Shown piece by piece: positions 45,189-53,555 of a DNA stretch of 64,000 bases. The stretch covers positions 1 through 64,000 of the forward strand of contig NZ_JAERSD010000022.1 in the NCBI RefSeq assembly GCF_017912555.1, given 5' to 3'. The DNA comes from Bacillus sp. REN3. GTDB taxonomy: Bacteria; Bacillota; Bacilli; Bacillales; Cytobacillaceae. How positions within the stretch are numbered: the first letter of the stretch is position 1; each line of letters begins with the position of its first letter. The notes beneath the pieces are model-generated. The model did no database searches. It was not told the origin of the DNA and was given only the letters and a program-made list of their open reading frames with translations. Position numbers and translations under genes: made by a program.

Positions 45189-45266
45189 CATATTCCGATT
45201 ATTTCCAACAAAATTACCACTATCACGACATTAAAAATAGTCAAAAATTCGTCAAATCTTATTACT

Positions 45267-45292
45267 GTTTTTGCAGGAGTTCTTTGGGGTAA
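45267..45292 (+). promoter_or_regulatory. Sigma-B-like promoter of hpf
   Basis: GTTTTT, 14 bp, GGGTAA fits the general-stress sigma-B form GTTTAA-N12-14-GGGTAT. In B. subtilis the orthologue yvyD is known to be sigma-B and sigma-H controlled. Confidence 0.6.
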
Positions 45293-45338
45293 AATAGAAT
45301 TAGTAATACATAGCTATTTCCCAAAGGAGGAGTTCACT

Positions 45339-45884
45339 ATGAACTACAACATTCGTGGAGAAAACATTGAGGTAACTCCGGCAATCAGAGAGTATGTCGA
45401 GAAGAAGATTGCCAAGCTCGAACGTTATTTCACCGAATCCCCAAATGCAAATGTGAATGTGAATTTAAAAGTATATCAAGATAAAAAAGCAAAAGTTGAA
45501 ATTACCATTCCGATGAAGGACCTTGTGCTCCGCGCCGAGGAAGTTCATGACGATATGTATGCTGCGATCGATTTGATCACTGATAAATTGGAACGTCAAA
45601 TCCGCAAGCATAAGACAAAAGTGAACCGCAAATTCCGTGAGAAGGAAAGCCTCAAGGATTTCGCGCCAATTTTCACTGAAGTCGGCCAAACTGAAGAAGA
45701 GGAAGATCTGGAAGTTGTCCGCACGAAGAGCTTCGATTTGAAGCCAATGGACAGCGAGGAGGCCATCCTGCAAATGAACATGCTTGGCCACAGCTTCTAT
45801 GTCTTCACAAACGCAGAAACAAACCGTACAAACGTTGTCTACAAACGTAACGACGGCCGTTATGGTTTGATTGAAACTCAATGA
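45339..45884 (+). CDS. hpf: Long-form ribosome hibernation promoting factor HPF
   Basis: 181 residues, the long form. N-terminal HPF domain (YNIRGENIEVTPAIREYVEKKIAKLERYF) and C-terminal dimerisation domain (VRTKSFDLKPMDSEEAILQMNMLGHSFYVF, NVVYKRNDGRYGLIE). Two copies join 70S ribosomes into inactive 100S dimers in stationary phase. AAAGGAGGAG ribosome site. Conserved neighbour of fliT and secA in Bacillus. Confidence 0.97.
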   Translation: MNYNIRGENIEVTPAIREYVEKKIAKLERYFTESPNANVNVNLKVYQDKKAKVEITIPMKDLVLRAEEVHDDMYAAIDLITDKLERQIRKHKTKVNRKFREKESLKDFAPIFTEVGQTEEEEDLEVVRTKSFDLKPMDSEEAILQMNMLGHSFYVFTNAETNRTNVVYKRNDGRYGLIETQ

Positions 45885-45898
45885 TTTTGAAACTTCCG

Positions 45899-45925
45899 CC
45901 CGCAGCTGAATCGCTGCGGGTTTTT
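45899..45925 (+). terminator. Terminator after hpf
   Basis: CCCGCAGC pairs with GCTGCGGG, then TTTTTAA. Confidence 0.88.
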
Positions 45926-45990
45926 AATTTGCCCTGAGTAAAAGGGATTGGCAACCAGGTGTCGAACTATCTTCACAGGAGGCGATCGTG

Positions 45991-46836
45991 ATGACATTTT
46001 CAATTGTTGGCTATGATCCGAAGGAAAAGGAATGGGGGATTGCGGTACAATCCAAGTTCCTTGGCGTTGGAGCGCTCGTGCCGTTCGCAAAAGCAGGTGT
46101 CGGGGCAGTTGCTACCCAATCGTACGCAAACACGGCCTACGGCCCGCAAGCGCTCGAATGGATGGCACAAGGGAAGTCCGCAAGCGAAGCGATGGAGCTG
46201 ATCACGAGGGATGATCCGGACAAGGAGATGCGCCAGGTCGGCCTGATCGATGCAGAGGGGAATGCCGCCACCTTCACCGGTACATACTGCTACGATTGGG
46301 CCGGTGGTGTGACAGGCAAACATTTCGCTGCCCAAGGAAATATTTTGGTTGATGAAAAAACCGTGCAGGCGATAGCGGGAATATTTGAAGTGAAGAAAGG
46401 CTCCCTGGCGGAGAGGCTGCTGGCTGCTCTCGATGCCGGCCAGGAAGCAGGCGGTGACAGCAGGGGCCAGCAGTCTGCCGCGCTGCTTATCGTTAAGGAG
46501 AAGGGTGGCTACGGGGGCTACAACGACCGCTACATCGACCTGCGTGTCGACGATCACCCTGAACCAATCAAAGAACTGATCCGCATTTATGGGCTGCATC
46601 AGCTCTATTTCTCCAAATCGAAGCCGGAGAATGTGGCAGCAATAGAAGGAGAAGTGAAAGACGAAGTTGTTAAGCAGCTGAAGCGATTGGATTACTTGAA
46701 GTCAGGCCCTGCCAATGAAGAAGAGCTGTTCAAAGCCCTCACATCCTTTATCCACACAGAAAACTTCGAAGAGCGGGAGCAGGAAAGAGGGAAGATTGAT
46801 CTGGATGTTTTGGCGTTCATGAAAAAACACATTTAA
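45991..46836 (+). CDS. DUF1028 family Ntn-hydrolase-like protein
   Basis: 281 residues. ATG preceded by AGGAGG at good distance; an adjacent GTG is closer and less likely. Family signature at the N-terminus: TFSIVGYDPKEKEWGIAVQSKFLGVGALVPFAKAGVGAVATQ, with VGLIDAEGNAATFTG and GNILVDEKTV. DUF1028 proteins have an Ntn-hydrolase-like fold; substrate unknown, some members are thought to act on peptides or amides. The C-terminal part (VDDHPEPIKELIRIYGLHQLYF) is a typical extension. Not part of the classical hpf-secA interval, so probably an accessory gene. Converges on the cytochrome genes. Confidence 0.88.
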   Translation: MTFSIVGYDPKEKEWGIAVQSKFLGVGALVPFAKAGVGAVATQSYANTAYGPQALEWMAQGKSASEAMELITRDDPDKEMRQVGLIDAEGNAATFTGTYCYDWAGGVTGKHFAAQGNILVDEKTVQAIAGIFEVKKGSLAERLLAALDAGQEAGGDSRGQQSAALLIVKEKGGYGGYNDRYIDLRVDDHPEPIKELIRIYGLHQLYFSKSKPENVAAIEGEVKDEVVKQLKRLDYLKSGPANEEELFKALTSFIHTENFEEREQERGKIDLDVLAFMKKHI

Positions 46837-46878
46837 AAAGCGCAGCCTCTCTTCTTTTTAAGGAGAGGCTGCGCTTTT
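46836..46878. terminator. Bidirectional terminator
   Basis: AAAAGCGCAGCCTCTC pairs with GAGAGGCTGCGCTTTT. It serves both the DUF1028 gene and the convergent cytochrome gene. Confidence 0.9.
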
Positions 46879-46879
46879 C

Positions 46880-48613
46880 TCATTGGGCTGGTTTCAGTTT
46901 TTTTGGAGCATGGGCGCCGCTTATCGATTGTTTCAGGAATCCCGAGCTTTCTGGTTCATTGCTGTGGCAAGAAGAACACGCTGCTGTGCTGGTTTCCGTA
47001 TGTCCTTCAATCACTTCGTTCAATGCGTTTGTCTCAGGGAGTGAAGGGGTTTTTTTATAAAGGTCCATTTGGCCATTATGGCACTTCAAGCAAAATGTCC
47101 GTTCATCCGCTGCGGTCCAGTCAGCCCCAATCACTTTGAACTTATCTCCATCAGCTACCGGTGCATTGCCGAGGCTTTCCCTTAGCTGCTTCAATACCAT
47201 TGACCCGTGTGTCTCATGGCAATCCGAGCACGGCATTTGGCCTTGCATCTCCGTTCCGTCCGGCAGTGTCGTTGCAATGTAGTGGCCTGAGCTGATATCC
47301 TGATAGTACTTTTCGATATCCACCAGCTTAGGGTTTTTCGATTCATTCTCAGCATTATGGCATTTCAAGCATAGCGGTGTATCGGATTGCAAAGATGCTG
47401 CTGTCCATAAATCCTTTCGGTAATGGAATACCTTGTTGGTTGAGGCTCTCTTTTTCATTGGTGTTTCGGCGTCATGGCAGTTTTCACAAAGAACGGTTTC
47501 GCTATCCTGTATCCCTACCCCTGCTGCCGCAGGATTTGCTGACTGGTCATGGTCATAGACAAAATGATCCTTCAGCAAATTGGGATTCCCGGCCGTCCAG
47601 GAAAGATGCGGGTTATGGCAATTTGTGCAGGATGAAACCAGCGCATGCTGAACCTCCTTAGGTGCTGATGATCCATCTGTGTATTCATCGTGGCTATTCG
47701 TATTCTTTAACTTGTCGGGCATCGGAATTCCCATTGTCCCGTCATGGCATGCCATACAGTAGTTTTCCGTGTTTTCCTTAACCGGGTATTTGTTGTCCCC
47801 GATGGTTGGCTTGTTCTCGATATGGGTGCTATGGCAATTCGCGCACATATTCGTATTGGTCATATAAAATCCGTGCGGATCTGTTCGATAGAATGCATCG
47901 CGATGCGGGTTACTCTGGGTCGTGAATTTAATAAAAGCCGGAAATACCCTGTTGCCGTCTATATCAGTCAGGGCAGGATCTACATATAAATAATAGGTTC
48001 CGCTGTAACTGAAAGATCCTGCGGAAGGAGTAATGGTAAAAAGGTAGTCGCCATTTTCCTTTATTACTCTTTGAACATTTATATCCACTTTTTCACGATC
48101 ATTGTCATTCAAGATAAAGGGAAGAGGATGGTCAGCTAAATCCGTATCGTCTCGAATCGTCACCCGTATTTTTGCGTCTATGGGCACCTGAGTCATGTCA
48201 GCACCCGGGTAAGAGATTGCGTCATCCTTTGAAACAATCTGAATATCCGTGACAAAAGGTCTTGCCGTACTTGCTGCGGTCATTGTGAGCGTAGAGGTGC
48301 CGGAACCGGTGTCAGGCTCTGTAGTCTCCTCGGCTGGCACTTCGGGCGTAGATTCCTCCGGAACACTTTCCCCTGCAGATGGTTCTTGGGTGACGGGGGG
48401 TTCTTCAGGCGAAAGCTCATTTGCAGGTTCCTCAGGTGCCGTAGTTGAAGGACTATCTGAAGGGGGAGTCGCTGCTTCCGAATCAGCAGGGGCTTCTCCT
48501 TCTGTTAATTCTGAAAAAGCTTTTTGATTAGGAAAAGGAAGCATGACCGATCCGGCAAAGAGAAAGAAAACAAGGCAATATGTAAAATATGATTTCAAAA
48601 CCATTCTGTTCAC
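46880..48613 (-). CDS. Secreted octahaem c-type cytochrome with wall-spanning linker
   Basis: 577 residues. Signal peptide (TYCLVFFLFAGSVMLPF), then about 70 residues rich in Pro, Glu, Ser and Thr, the kind of extended linker used to cross Gram-positive walls. An Ig-like domain resembling SbsA/Big_5 (RPFVTDIQIV ... GTYYLYVDPALTDIDGN) follows, then eight CXXCH haem motifs from about residue 260 on: CANCH, CMACH, CTNCH, CENCH, CLKCH, CSDCH, CLKCH, CSSCH. Several are arranged as the doubled-CXXCH type (TNMCANCHSTH, SSCTNCHNPHL). Likely a terminal or surface electron carrier. Own -10 box (TATAAT) upstream and a terminator between it and the preceding cytochrome suggest partly separate transcription. 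No LPXTG. Confidence 0.92.
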   Translation of the reverse strand: MNRMVLKSYFTYCLVFFLFAGSVMLPFPNQKAFSELTEGEAPADSEAATPPSDSPSTTAPEEPANELSPEEPPVTQEPSAGESVPEESTPEVPAEETTEPDTGSGTSTLTMTAASTARPFVTDIQIVSKDDAISYPGADMTQVPIDAKIRVTIRDDTDLADHPLPFILNDNDREKVDINVQRVIKENGDYLFTITPSAGSFSYSGTYYLYVDPALTDIDGNRVFPAFIKFTTQSNPHRDAFYRTDPHGFYMTNTNMCANCHSTHIENKPTIGDNKYPVKENTENYCMACHDGTMGIPMPDKLKNTNSHDEYTDGSSAPKEVQHALVSSCTNCHNPHLSWTAGNPNLLKDHFVYDHDQSANPAAAGVGIQDSETVLCENCHDAETPMKKRASTNKVFHYRKDLWTAASLQSDTPLCLKCHNAENESKNPKLVDIEKYYQDISSGHYIATTLPDGTEMQGQMPCSDCHETHGSMVLKQLRESLGNAPVADGDKFKVIGADWTAADERTFCLKCHNGQMDLYKKTPSLPETNALNEVIEGHTETSTAACSSCHSNEPESSGFLKQSISGAHAPKKLKPAQ

Positions 48614-48740
48614 CTGCGGTCAACTCTTTTCCTGTTTTTTTAAAAGGTCCGTATATAGTCATTATAATTGGGATTAAATAAGGAAAACACTCAAGAAAAT
48701 ATATATTTTTTGACACTTTTTTATTAGAATGAAAGAATAT

Positions 48741-48774
48741 AAAGAAAAGGCAGCAAATGGAATCTTGCTGCCTT
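48741..48774 (-). terminator. Terminator after the hexahaem cytochrome gene
   Basis: Perfect 10-bp stem AAGGCAGCAA/TTGCTGCCTT with TTTTCTTT on the minus strand. A second perfect hairpin (ACTATCAAATA/TATTTGATAGT, 48798-48826) between the same genes has its T-run on the plus strand. Confidence 0.8.
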
Positions 48775-48797
48775 GAAAAATGATGTTTTTCTTTTTG

Positions 48798-48832
48798 ACT
48801 ATCAAATAGCCCCACTATTTGATAGTTTTTTT
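48798..48832 (+). terminator. Plus-strand terminator facing the cytochrome genes
   Basis: 11-bp perfect stem followed by seven Ts, readable only for plus-strand transcription. No plus-strand gene lies nearby, so it may stop antisense RNA or stabilise the 3' end of the minus-strand message. Confidence 0.6.
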
Positions 48833-48836
48833 CCTA

Positions 48837-50561
48837 TTAAGGAGCAGGAACACCCGGCTGGGCAGGACTGTAATTGCTCCATGTGTTTTCATCGCTTGCG
48901 ATGGAACCATCATGGCATCCGAAGCATACGGACATACCTGTGTAACGCTTCAATGCAGAGGATGGGTTTGGATCTTTCAGATAGCCAAGAGCGCCTGCTG
49001 TGTCGCCCTCAAATTTGCCTCCAGGCGCAGTCAATTCAGTTACTCCACGGTCAAGTGAGTCCTTCATGATCGTTGCGTCTGTTCCGTGAGCATAGTGGCA
49101 GCGTACGCAAGTAAGCTTGTCAGTATCTGTCTGGTGGCGGTGTGCTGTCGTGAATACGCCTGTTTGATTCGCATACGTTGCAGACAGATAGTCTGTGTGG
49201 CAGGAAGCACAGAACTTGCTCATCTGGACACCATTGTCTTTTATATACGTAGGAACTGTGTTATCAAAATAGTCACGGTTGGTTGTAACCTTTTCGATGC
49301 TGGCACCAATCAGGAAGGTGGCACTGTCAATGCTGGCCGCAGTACCGTCCCCAGGTTTGCTATACGCAAATCCGTCCTTCCAGACAAAGACAAAGTTTGT
49401 GGATGGAGCCTGGGCAACATCAGCTGCTTTAAGTTCTGTCATGACAGCAGGCCTTCCGCCATCAGAACGCACCCAAATGGAAGAGTCTGTGATGTATTTC
49501 TTCGCTTTATAGTCCCATTTGTAGGTGGAAATGACGGTGGAACCGTCTGGAACGGCCGCTTTCGTGAAGAACGTGTTGGCTGCGATCGCCGCGGCATCGA
49601 CTGTCTGCCTTACAAGGATGTAATCACCGACATTTGTTGCTGGAACGGCCGCTTTATCATAGATGCTTTTGTTTGAAAATTTCATTCCGCCATTCGTTCT
49701 GCCGTCTGTGATTTTATTTTCAGTTTTCACCCAGCCGGCAGGGTCAAGTTTCAATAAACGTGCGCTGTCAGATCCGTGTGGATTGTGGCAGCTTGAACAA
49801 GTGAATTCCTCTGCCCATTTTCCGGTATCCACATGATTTCCGCCAGGCGCTGCTTTGACGGATACAGATCCGTCTGACAAGTGGATGGACATGTTGCCTT
49901 CATGGGTTCCGCCGAATGTACCAGCGTTGGTAGGATCGCCGAATACGCCCTTAGCTCCCATTGTGCCGTCATGGCAGGCAGCACAAGTGCTATAAGTGCC
50001 GTCTTTGAACAGCAGGTAGTGGTCTTCGCCTGTATGTGTCTGGTGGCAGCTGGCGCAAGAGTTCGTGTTGTTTTGGTAGCTGCCGTGTGTTTTATGGCCA
50101 GCTACATTTTTCTTTGTGACGTTGAAGCCAGTTTCGTTCGCGTTGACAAAGTTTGTTAACGTGTCAACCACTATGTCACTGGCCACTTTGTTGGCAGAAT
50201 CGGTTACAACGATTGTCGCTCCGGAAACAGTACCCGGAACATCCTTACGGGCCAATTCAACTGTGTATGGCTTCCCCTGGGTCAGGACAGGAGTGGTGTA
50301 AGTCCCTTTTAATGCGACATCCAATGCGGCATCCTTTGTCTCTACAAGGACTCCAGACTCAGCCTCCTTCAGCGTAACCGTAAAGATGGACCCTTCTGTG
50401 TCTTCTCCTGTGATCCCGTTAAAATCAACTTGAACAGTATCTGTTCCAGCTACACGGACTGCCTTAAGGCCAAATGGATCTTTCGCGAGGGCAGCCGTGC
50501 TGAAGATTCCCACTATCAAAAATGCCAGGATCAGTGAGAAGCTCAGTTTAAACTTACTCAT
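48837..50561 (-). CDS. Secreted hexahaem c-type cytochrome with Ig-like N-terminal domain
   Basis: 574 residues, signal peptide about 1-26 (FSLILAFLIVGIFSTAALA). A beta-rich domain (about 30-140, DPFGLKAVRVAGTDTVQVDF) precedes haem motifs CASCH, CAACH, CSSCH, a ~190-residue insertion without haem, then CASCH, CVRCH, CFGCH. The doubled-CXXCH signature (NSCASCHQTHTG, TCSSCHNPHGS) is that of many secreted multihaem cytochromes of metal-reducing bacteria. The insertion (VRQTVDAAAIAAN ... VFVWKDGFAYSKPG) is unique to me and may be a binding domain. Extracellular, probably loosely wall-bound. GGGAGG ribosome site. Confidence 0.92.
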   Translation of the reverse strand: MSKFKLSFSLILAFLIVGIFSTAALAKDPFGLKAVRVAGTDTVQVDFNGITGEDTEGSIFTVTLKEAESGVLVETKDAALDVALKGTYTTPVLTQGKPYTVELARKDVPGTVSGATIVVTDSANKVASDIVVDTLTNFVNANETGFNVTKKNVAGHKTHGSYQNNTNSCASCHQTHTGEDHYLLFKDGTYSTCAACHDGTMGAKGVFGDPTNAGTFGGTHEGNMSIHLSDGSVSVKAAPGGNHVDTGKWAEEFTCSSCHNPHGSDSARLLKLDPAGWVKTENKITDGRTNGGMKFSNKSIYDKAAVPATNVGDYILVRQTVDAAAIAANTFFTKAAVPDGSTVISTYKWDYKAKKYITDSSIWVRSDGGRPAVMTELKAADVAQAPSTNFVFVWKDGFAYSKPGDGTAASIDSATFLIGASIEKVTTNRDYFDNTVPTYIKDNGVQMSKFCASCHTDYLSATYANQTGVFTTAHRHQTDTDKLTCVRCHYAHGTDATIMKDSLDRGVTELTAPGGKFEGDTAGALGYLKDPNPSSALKRYTGMSVCFGCHDGSIASDENTWSNYSPAQPGVPAP

Positions 50562-50655
50562 TTTGCAAACCTCCCTTATTGCTTGTTAAATACTCTTTGA
50601 ATCTCGAAAATCTTCTATGCTTATTCCAGGCACCACCTCCTTCAAGGAAATGAGT

Positions 50656-51624
50656 TTAATAGTAAATCGCTACGCGCTGATTGAATGTATCAGTGACGTA
50701 AAGCTGTCTCTTTTCATCAAGGAACAATCCGTTAGGGAGGTAGAATTGTTCATTTTCGCTACCCATGCCGCCAAATTGGAAAATATTTTCTCCCTTTTCA
50801 TCGAATCCATATACAAAGTGTGTCATGTTATCGACCATGAAAAGGATGCCCTTGGAATCGACTGCAAGGCCGCGTGGATTGATGAATTTGGACTCCCCTT
50901 TACCGTCTTTGGAGCCATTTATGATCCGTTTGAATTTCCCTTTATTGTCCAGAACTACAACACGCTGGTTCCCTGAATCGGCTACATAAAGGTTTTTATC
51001 CTGGTCAACGGCAACGGCGTTCGGAGCATTGAACGGGTCATCTTTGCCTGAAGCAGTGGAAATTTCAAGTTCTTTTTTGCCGTCAAGGCTGAAAATCATG
51101 ATTTTGGAACCTTTTATATCGGTCAAATATAGTTTGTCATCAACAATCCTCAGTCCAGCTGGCCCTTTGATCGTAGGGGAGGGACTGCCTTTTTCCTCAA
51201 AGTATCTTAAAAACTTTCCTTTTTCATTGAAAATTGATATTTTCCCGTTGAATAAGTCCGCCACATAGACATTTCCATCTTTGTCCCCTGTGATTCCGTA
51301 TGGGAATTTGAACTGGCCTTTTCCTTCCCCTTCTTCTCCGAATTTGAAAAGAGAAGTACCGGAAAGATCGAATACCTGGACTTGCTTATGGTTCGTATCG
51401 GTTACATAAATGAATTCGCCAATTTTGGAAACATCCATTGGCTTATCAAGGGGAGAATCAAAATCACCTTGGATGAAATAACTGAAGGATGGCTGATCCC
51501 CTTTTGCAACATCCGTCACCCTGGTCACTTTCTGGCCGAGGTTAAGGAAATAAATAACGGCAAATAGTATCGTTGTTAAACCGGCGATTGCAACCATCCA
51601 TATATAAACGGTTTTCTTTTTCAC
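50656..51624 (-). CDS. Membrane-anchored NHL-repeat beta-propeller protein
   Basis: 322 residues. One N-terminal membrane segment (YIWMVAIAGLTTILFAVIYFL), then six NHL-type repeats of about 42-47 residues, each with a P-x-G(I/L)-x(V/A)-D-x(D/K)-G-x(L/V)-(Y/F)-V(A/T)D pattern (for example NAVAVDQDKNLYVADSGNQR). Extracytoplasmic beta propeller. NHL proteins often accompany multihaem cytochrome conduits, probably as scaffolds, though no function is proven here. No haem motif and no catalytic residues seen. Confidence 0.88.
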   Translation of the reverse strand: MKKKTVYIWMVAIAGLTTILFAVIYFLNLGQKVTRVTDVAKGDQPSFSYFIQGDFDSPLDKPMDVSKIGEFIYVTDTNHKQVQVFDLSGTSLFKFGEEGEGKGQFKFPYGITGDKDGNVYVADLFNGKISIFNEKGKFLRYFEEKGSPSPTIKGPAGLRIVDDKLYLTDIKGSKIMIFSLDGKKELEISTASGKDDPFNAPNAVAVDQDKNLYVADSGNQRVVVLDNKGKFKRIINGSKDGKGESKFINPRGLAVDSKGILFMVDNMTHFVYGFDEKGENIFQFGGMGSENEQFYLPNGLFLDEKRQLYVTDTFNQRVAIYY

Positions 51625-51649
51625 AGGATTTGCTCCTTTCTAAGTAGCG

Positions 51650-52336
51650 TTAGTTTTTCGATCCGAGCCGGTCTAATGCTTCTAAAGCGGGTTTGTAGAG
51701 GGGGTCATATGCCAGTGCTTCTTTGTAAATGGTTTGCGCTTCATCTTTCTTACCCTGATCCTCTGCAAGCATCCCGATTTCGAAGATGATATCTGTATTT
51801 CCCGGTTTCAGTTTATCCGCTTCAGCCAAAGCTTCATTTGATTCCTTATACATCTTAAGTTTTCTATACGAGATTCCTTTCATTAAATGACCTTTATAAT
51901 CCCTTGGGGAGATCTCGGCCGCTTTAATGGCATTTTTAAGTGAGTCATTCAGTCGATCTTGCCTGTCGTAAACGATGCTTAGGTTCAAATAGGCATCGAA
52001 ATAATTCTTATCCAGCGTTTTTGCTGTTTCGAACTGCTTGATCGCTTCATCATAATCCTTTTTCAAGAAGTAGCTGTACCCAAGGTCGACTCGCAGCTTT
52101 GGATCGTTAGGGCTATGGTCGACCTGGCTTTTATTGTATTTCAATTGTTCTTCTATCTGGCCGGCATCGGTCTTCTCCCAAAGATACTTATCGCTAATGT
52201 AATAACCTGCTGAAAGGCAAATGGCCAATGTCAGTACCAGCAGCAGGGTAGACTGCCACCAGTTGAACCGATCGTTCTTCTGCGCTTTTTTGTCAATTTC
52301 AGGTTCTGGTGTGTGTAGCTGTTCCTGCGTCTTCAT
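51650..52336 (-). CDS. Membrane-anchored TPR protein in the cytochrome cluster
   Basis: 228 residues: an N-terminal cytoplasmic tail, a membrane segment (STLLLVLTLAICLSAGYYI) and at least four tetratricopeptide repeats (PKLRVDLGYSYFLKKDYDEAIKQFETA, NYFDAYLNLSIVYDRQDRLNDSLKNA and two more). TPRs mediate protein-protein contacts; an NrfG/CcmI-like assembly role in haem attachment or complex formation is possible. Between the NHL gene and a NapC-like cytochrome gene, 10-25 bp gaps, so co-transcribed. Confidence 0.88.
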   Translation of the reverse strand: MKTQEQLHTPEPEIDKKAQKNDRFNWWQSTLLLVLTLAICLSAGYYISDKYLWEKTDAGQIEEQLKYNKSQVDHSPNDPKLRVDLGYSYFLKKDYDEAIKQFETAKTLDKNYFDAYLNLSIVYDRQDRLNDSLKNAIKAAEISPRDYKGHLMKGISYRKLKMYKESNEALAEADKLKPGNTDIIFEIGMLAEDQGKKDEAQTIYKEALAYDPLYKPALEALDRLGSKN

Positions 52337-52346
52337 ATAAACCCTC

Positions 52347-53525
52347 CTAATCGATTGTTTCTTTGTGGCATGAGGAACACTTTGGTTTAAAATGGCATGA
52401 ATAACAGGTTTGTGTTAACTTTGCCCCTTCATTGACCCGAATAGGATGTGTCAATCTCCACTGTTTGCCATTATGGCTGCTTGGGTGGCAGCTGCTGCAT
52501 GTCACATTATTGGTTTTGTTAATTCCTGTCTTTTGGTAGTCATGGCAGGCTAGGCAGCTTTCCGAACTCTTCTTGGCCGTGGCGCCATGGGTTGCGATGA
52601 ATTGCTTATCATGGCTTGGCGGCCGCTGCATATGGCAAGCCTCGCAAAAAGTATTTTCCTTGGCGTAATCTTTGACATCCACTTTTTTGCCGGCTACTTT
52701 TTCACCCTGGATGTATTTGGAGTGGGCAGGCCGATCGTTGAAAAGGGTGATTTCATCCTTGGACATATATTTATGGCAATCATTGCATTCTTTCATATTC
52801 TTCGCTGCTTGTGTCCCGTGTGTGCTGTCTTTGAAGCCGGGTTTTTTATGACTGTCGGGATACATCTTGGTGGTGTGGCATGTTTCGCAGGCGGTGGAAA
52901 CATTCCGCGCTGCATGGCAGTCCATGCATGTTTCCATTTTCGGGCGGATGAATGTCGGGTCCTTCATCATCGACTGACCCAGATCCTCATCCCACTTGCT
53001 GTAATCAGATTGGAAGGTTACCTTTCGTTCCGCGATCTTTCCGTGTGCAACACCGCTATGGCATTCGGTGCATGTTATATTTTGTTCTTTATGTTTGGTA
53101 TGCGGAATGATCAGGTCCCCAGTTGGGGTGGCTTCTCTCTTGTTCATGTTGTGGCATGTTTCACATGCGCTGTCTGGAATATTCTTTGGCATCTGGATCG
53201 GCGCGGTGTACGTTTTGGTAACGCTCTTGAAAGCTTGTTTCGCTCCGTTCGCCTTTGCTTTCGCAAGATTCTCGAGCCCGGGGTCAACGTGGCAGCTGAC
53301 ACAATCGACTTCGCTATGGGAAGAGGCCTTCCACGTATAGTACTCCGGCTTCATCTCATGGCAGGATGCGCAAAATTTAGAACTCGATGTCCCTTCGAGC
53401 CCGATAAAACCAACCGAAAAGAATATGACGATGAAAAGCAGGGTCAGGGCTGCGACCTTGCTCCAATTTTTTTCATAAAAACGAGGAGGGGCCTGCTCTT
53501 TTTCACTATGTTCCTGTTCCAACAT
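52347..53525 (-). CDS. Membrane-anchored dodecahaem cytochrome, NapC/NirT N-terminus
   Basis: 392 residues. One N-terminal anchor (VAALTLLFIVIFFSVGFIGL) and twelve CXXCH motifs: CASCH, CVSCH, CETCH, CTECH, CMDCH, CETCH, CNDCH, CEACH, CLACH, CSSCH, CYSCH, CSSCH. The first four, with KFCASCHEMKPEYYTWKASSHSEVDCVSCH, follow the NapC/NirT quinol-dehydrogenase pattern; the rest is an unusually long extension (NapC has four haems, about 200 residues). Likely takes electrons from menaquinol and passes them outward. A long open frame on the opposite strand is an artefact of the repeated CXXCH composition. Confidence 0.93.
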   Translation of the reverse strand: MLEQEHSEKEQAPPRFYEKNWSKVAALTLLFIVIFFSVGFIGLEGTSSSKFCASCHEMKPEYYTWKASSHSEVDCVSCHVDPGLENLAKAKANGAKQAFKSVTKTYTAPIQMPKNIPDSACETCHNMNKREATPTGDLIIPHTKHKEQNITCTECHSGVAHGKIAERKVTFQSDYSKWDEDLGQSMMKDPTFIRPKMETCMDCHAARNVSTACETCHTTKMYPDSHKKPGFKDSTHGTQAAKNMKECNDCHKYMSKDEITLFNDRPAHSKYIQGEKVAGKKVDVKDYAKENTFCEACHMQRPPSHDKQFIATHGATAKKSSESCLACHDYQKTGINKTNNVTCSSCHPSSHNGKQWRLTHPIRVNEGAKLTQTCYSCHFKPKCSSCHKETID

Positions 53526-53555
53526 GCTCCCCTCCTTTTCTGTGTTTCGCTGCTG

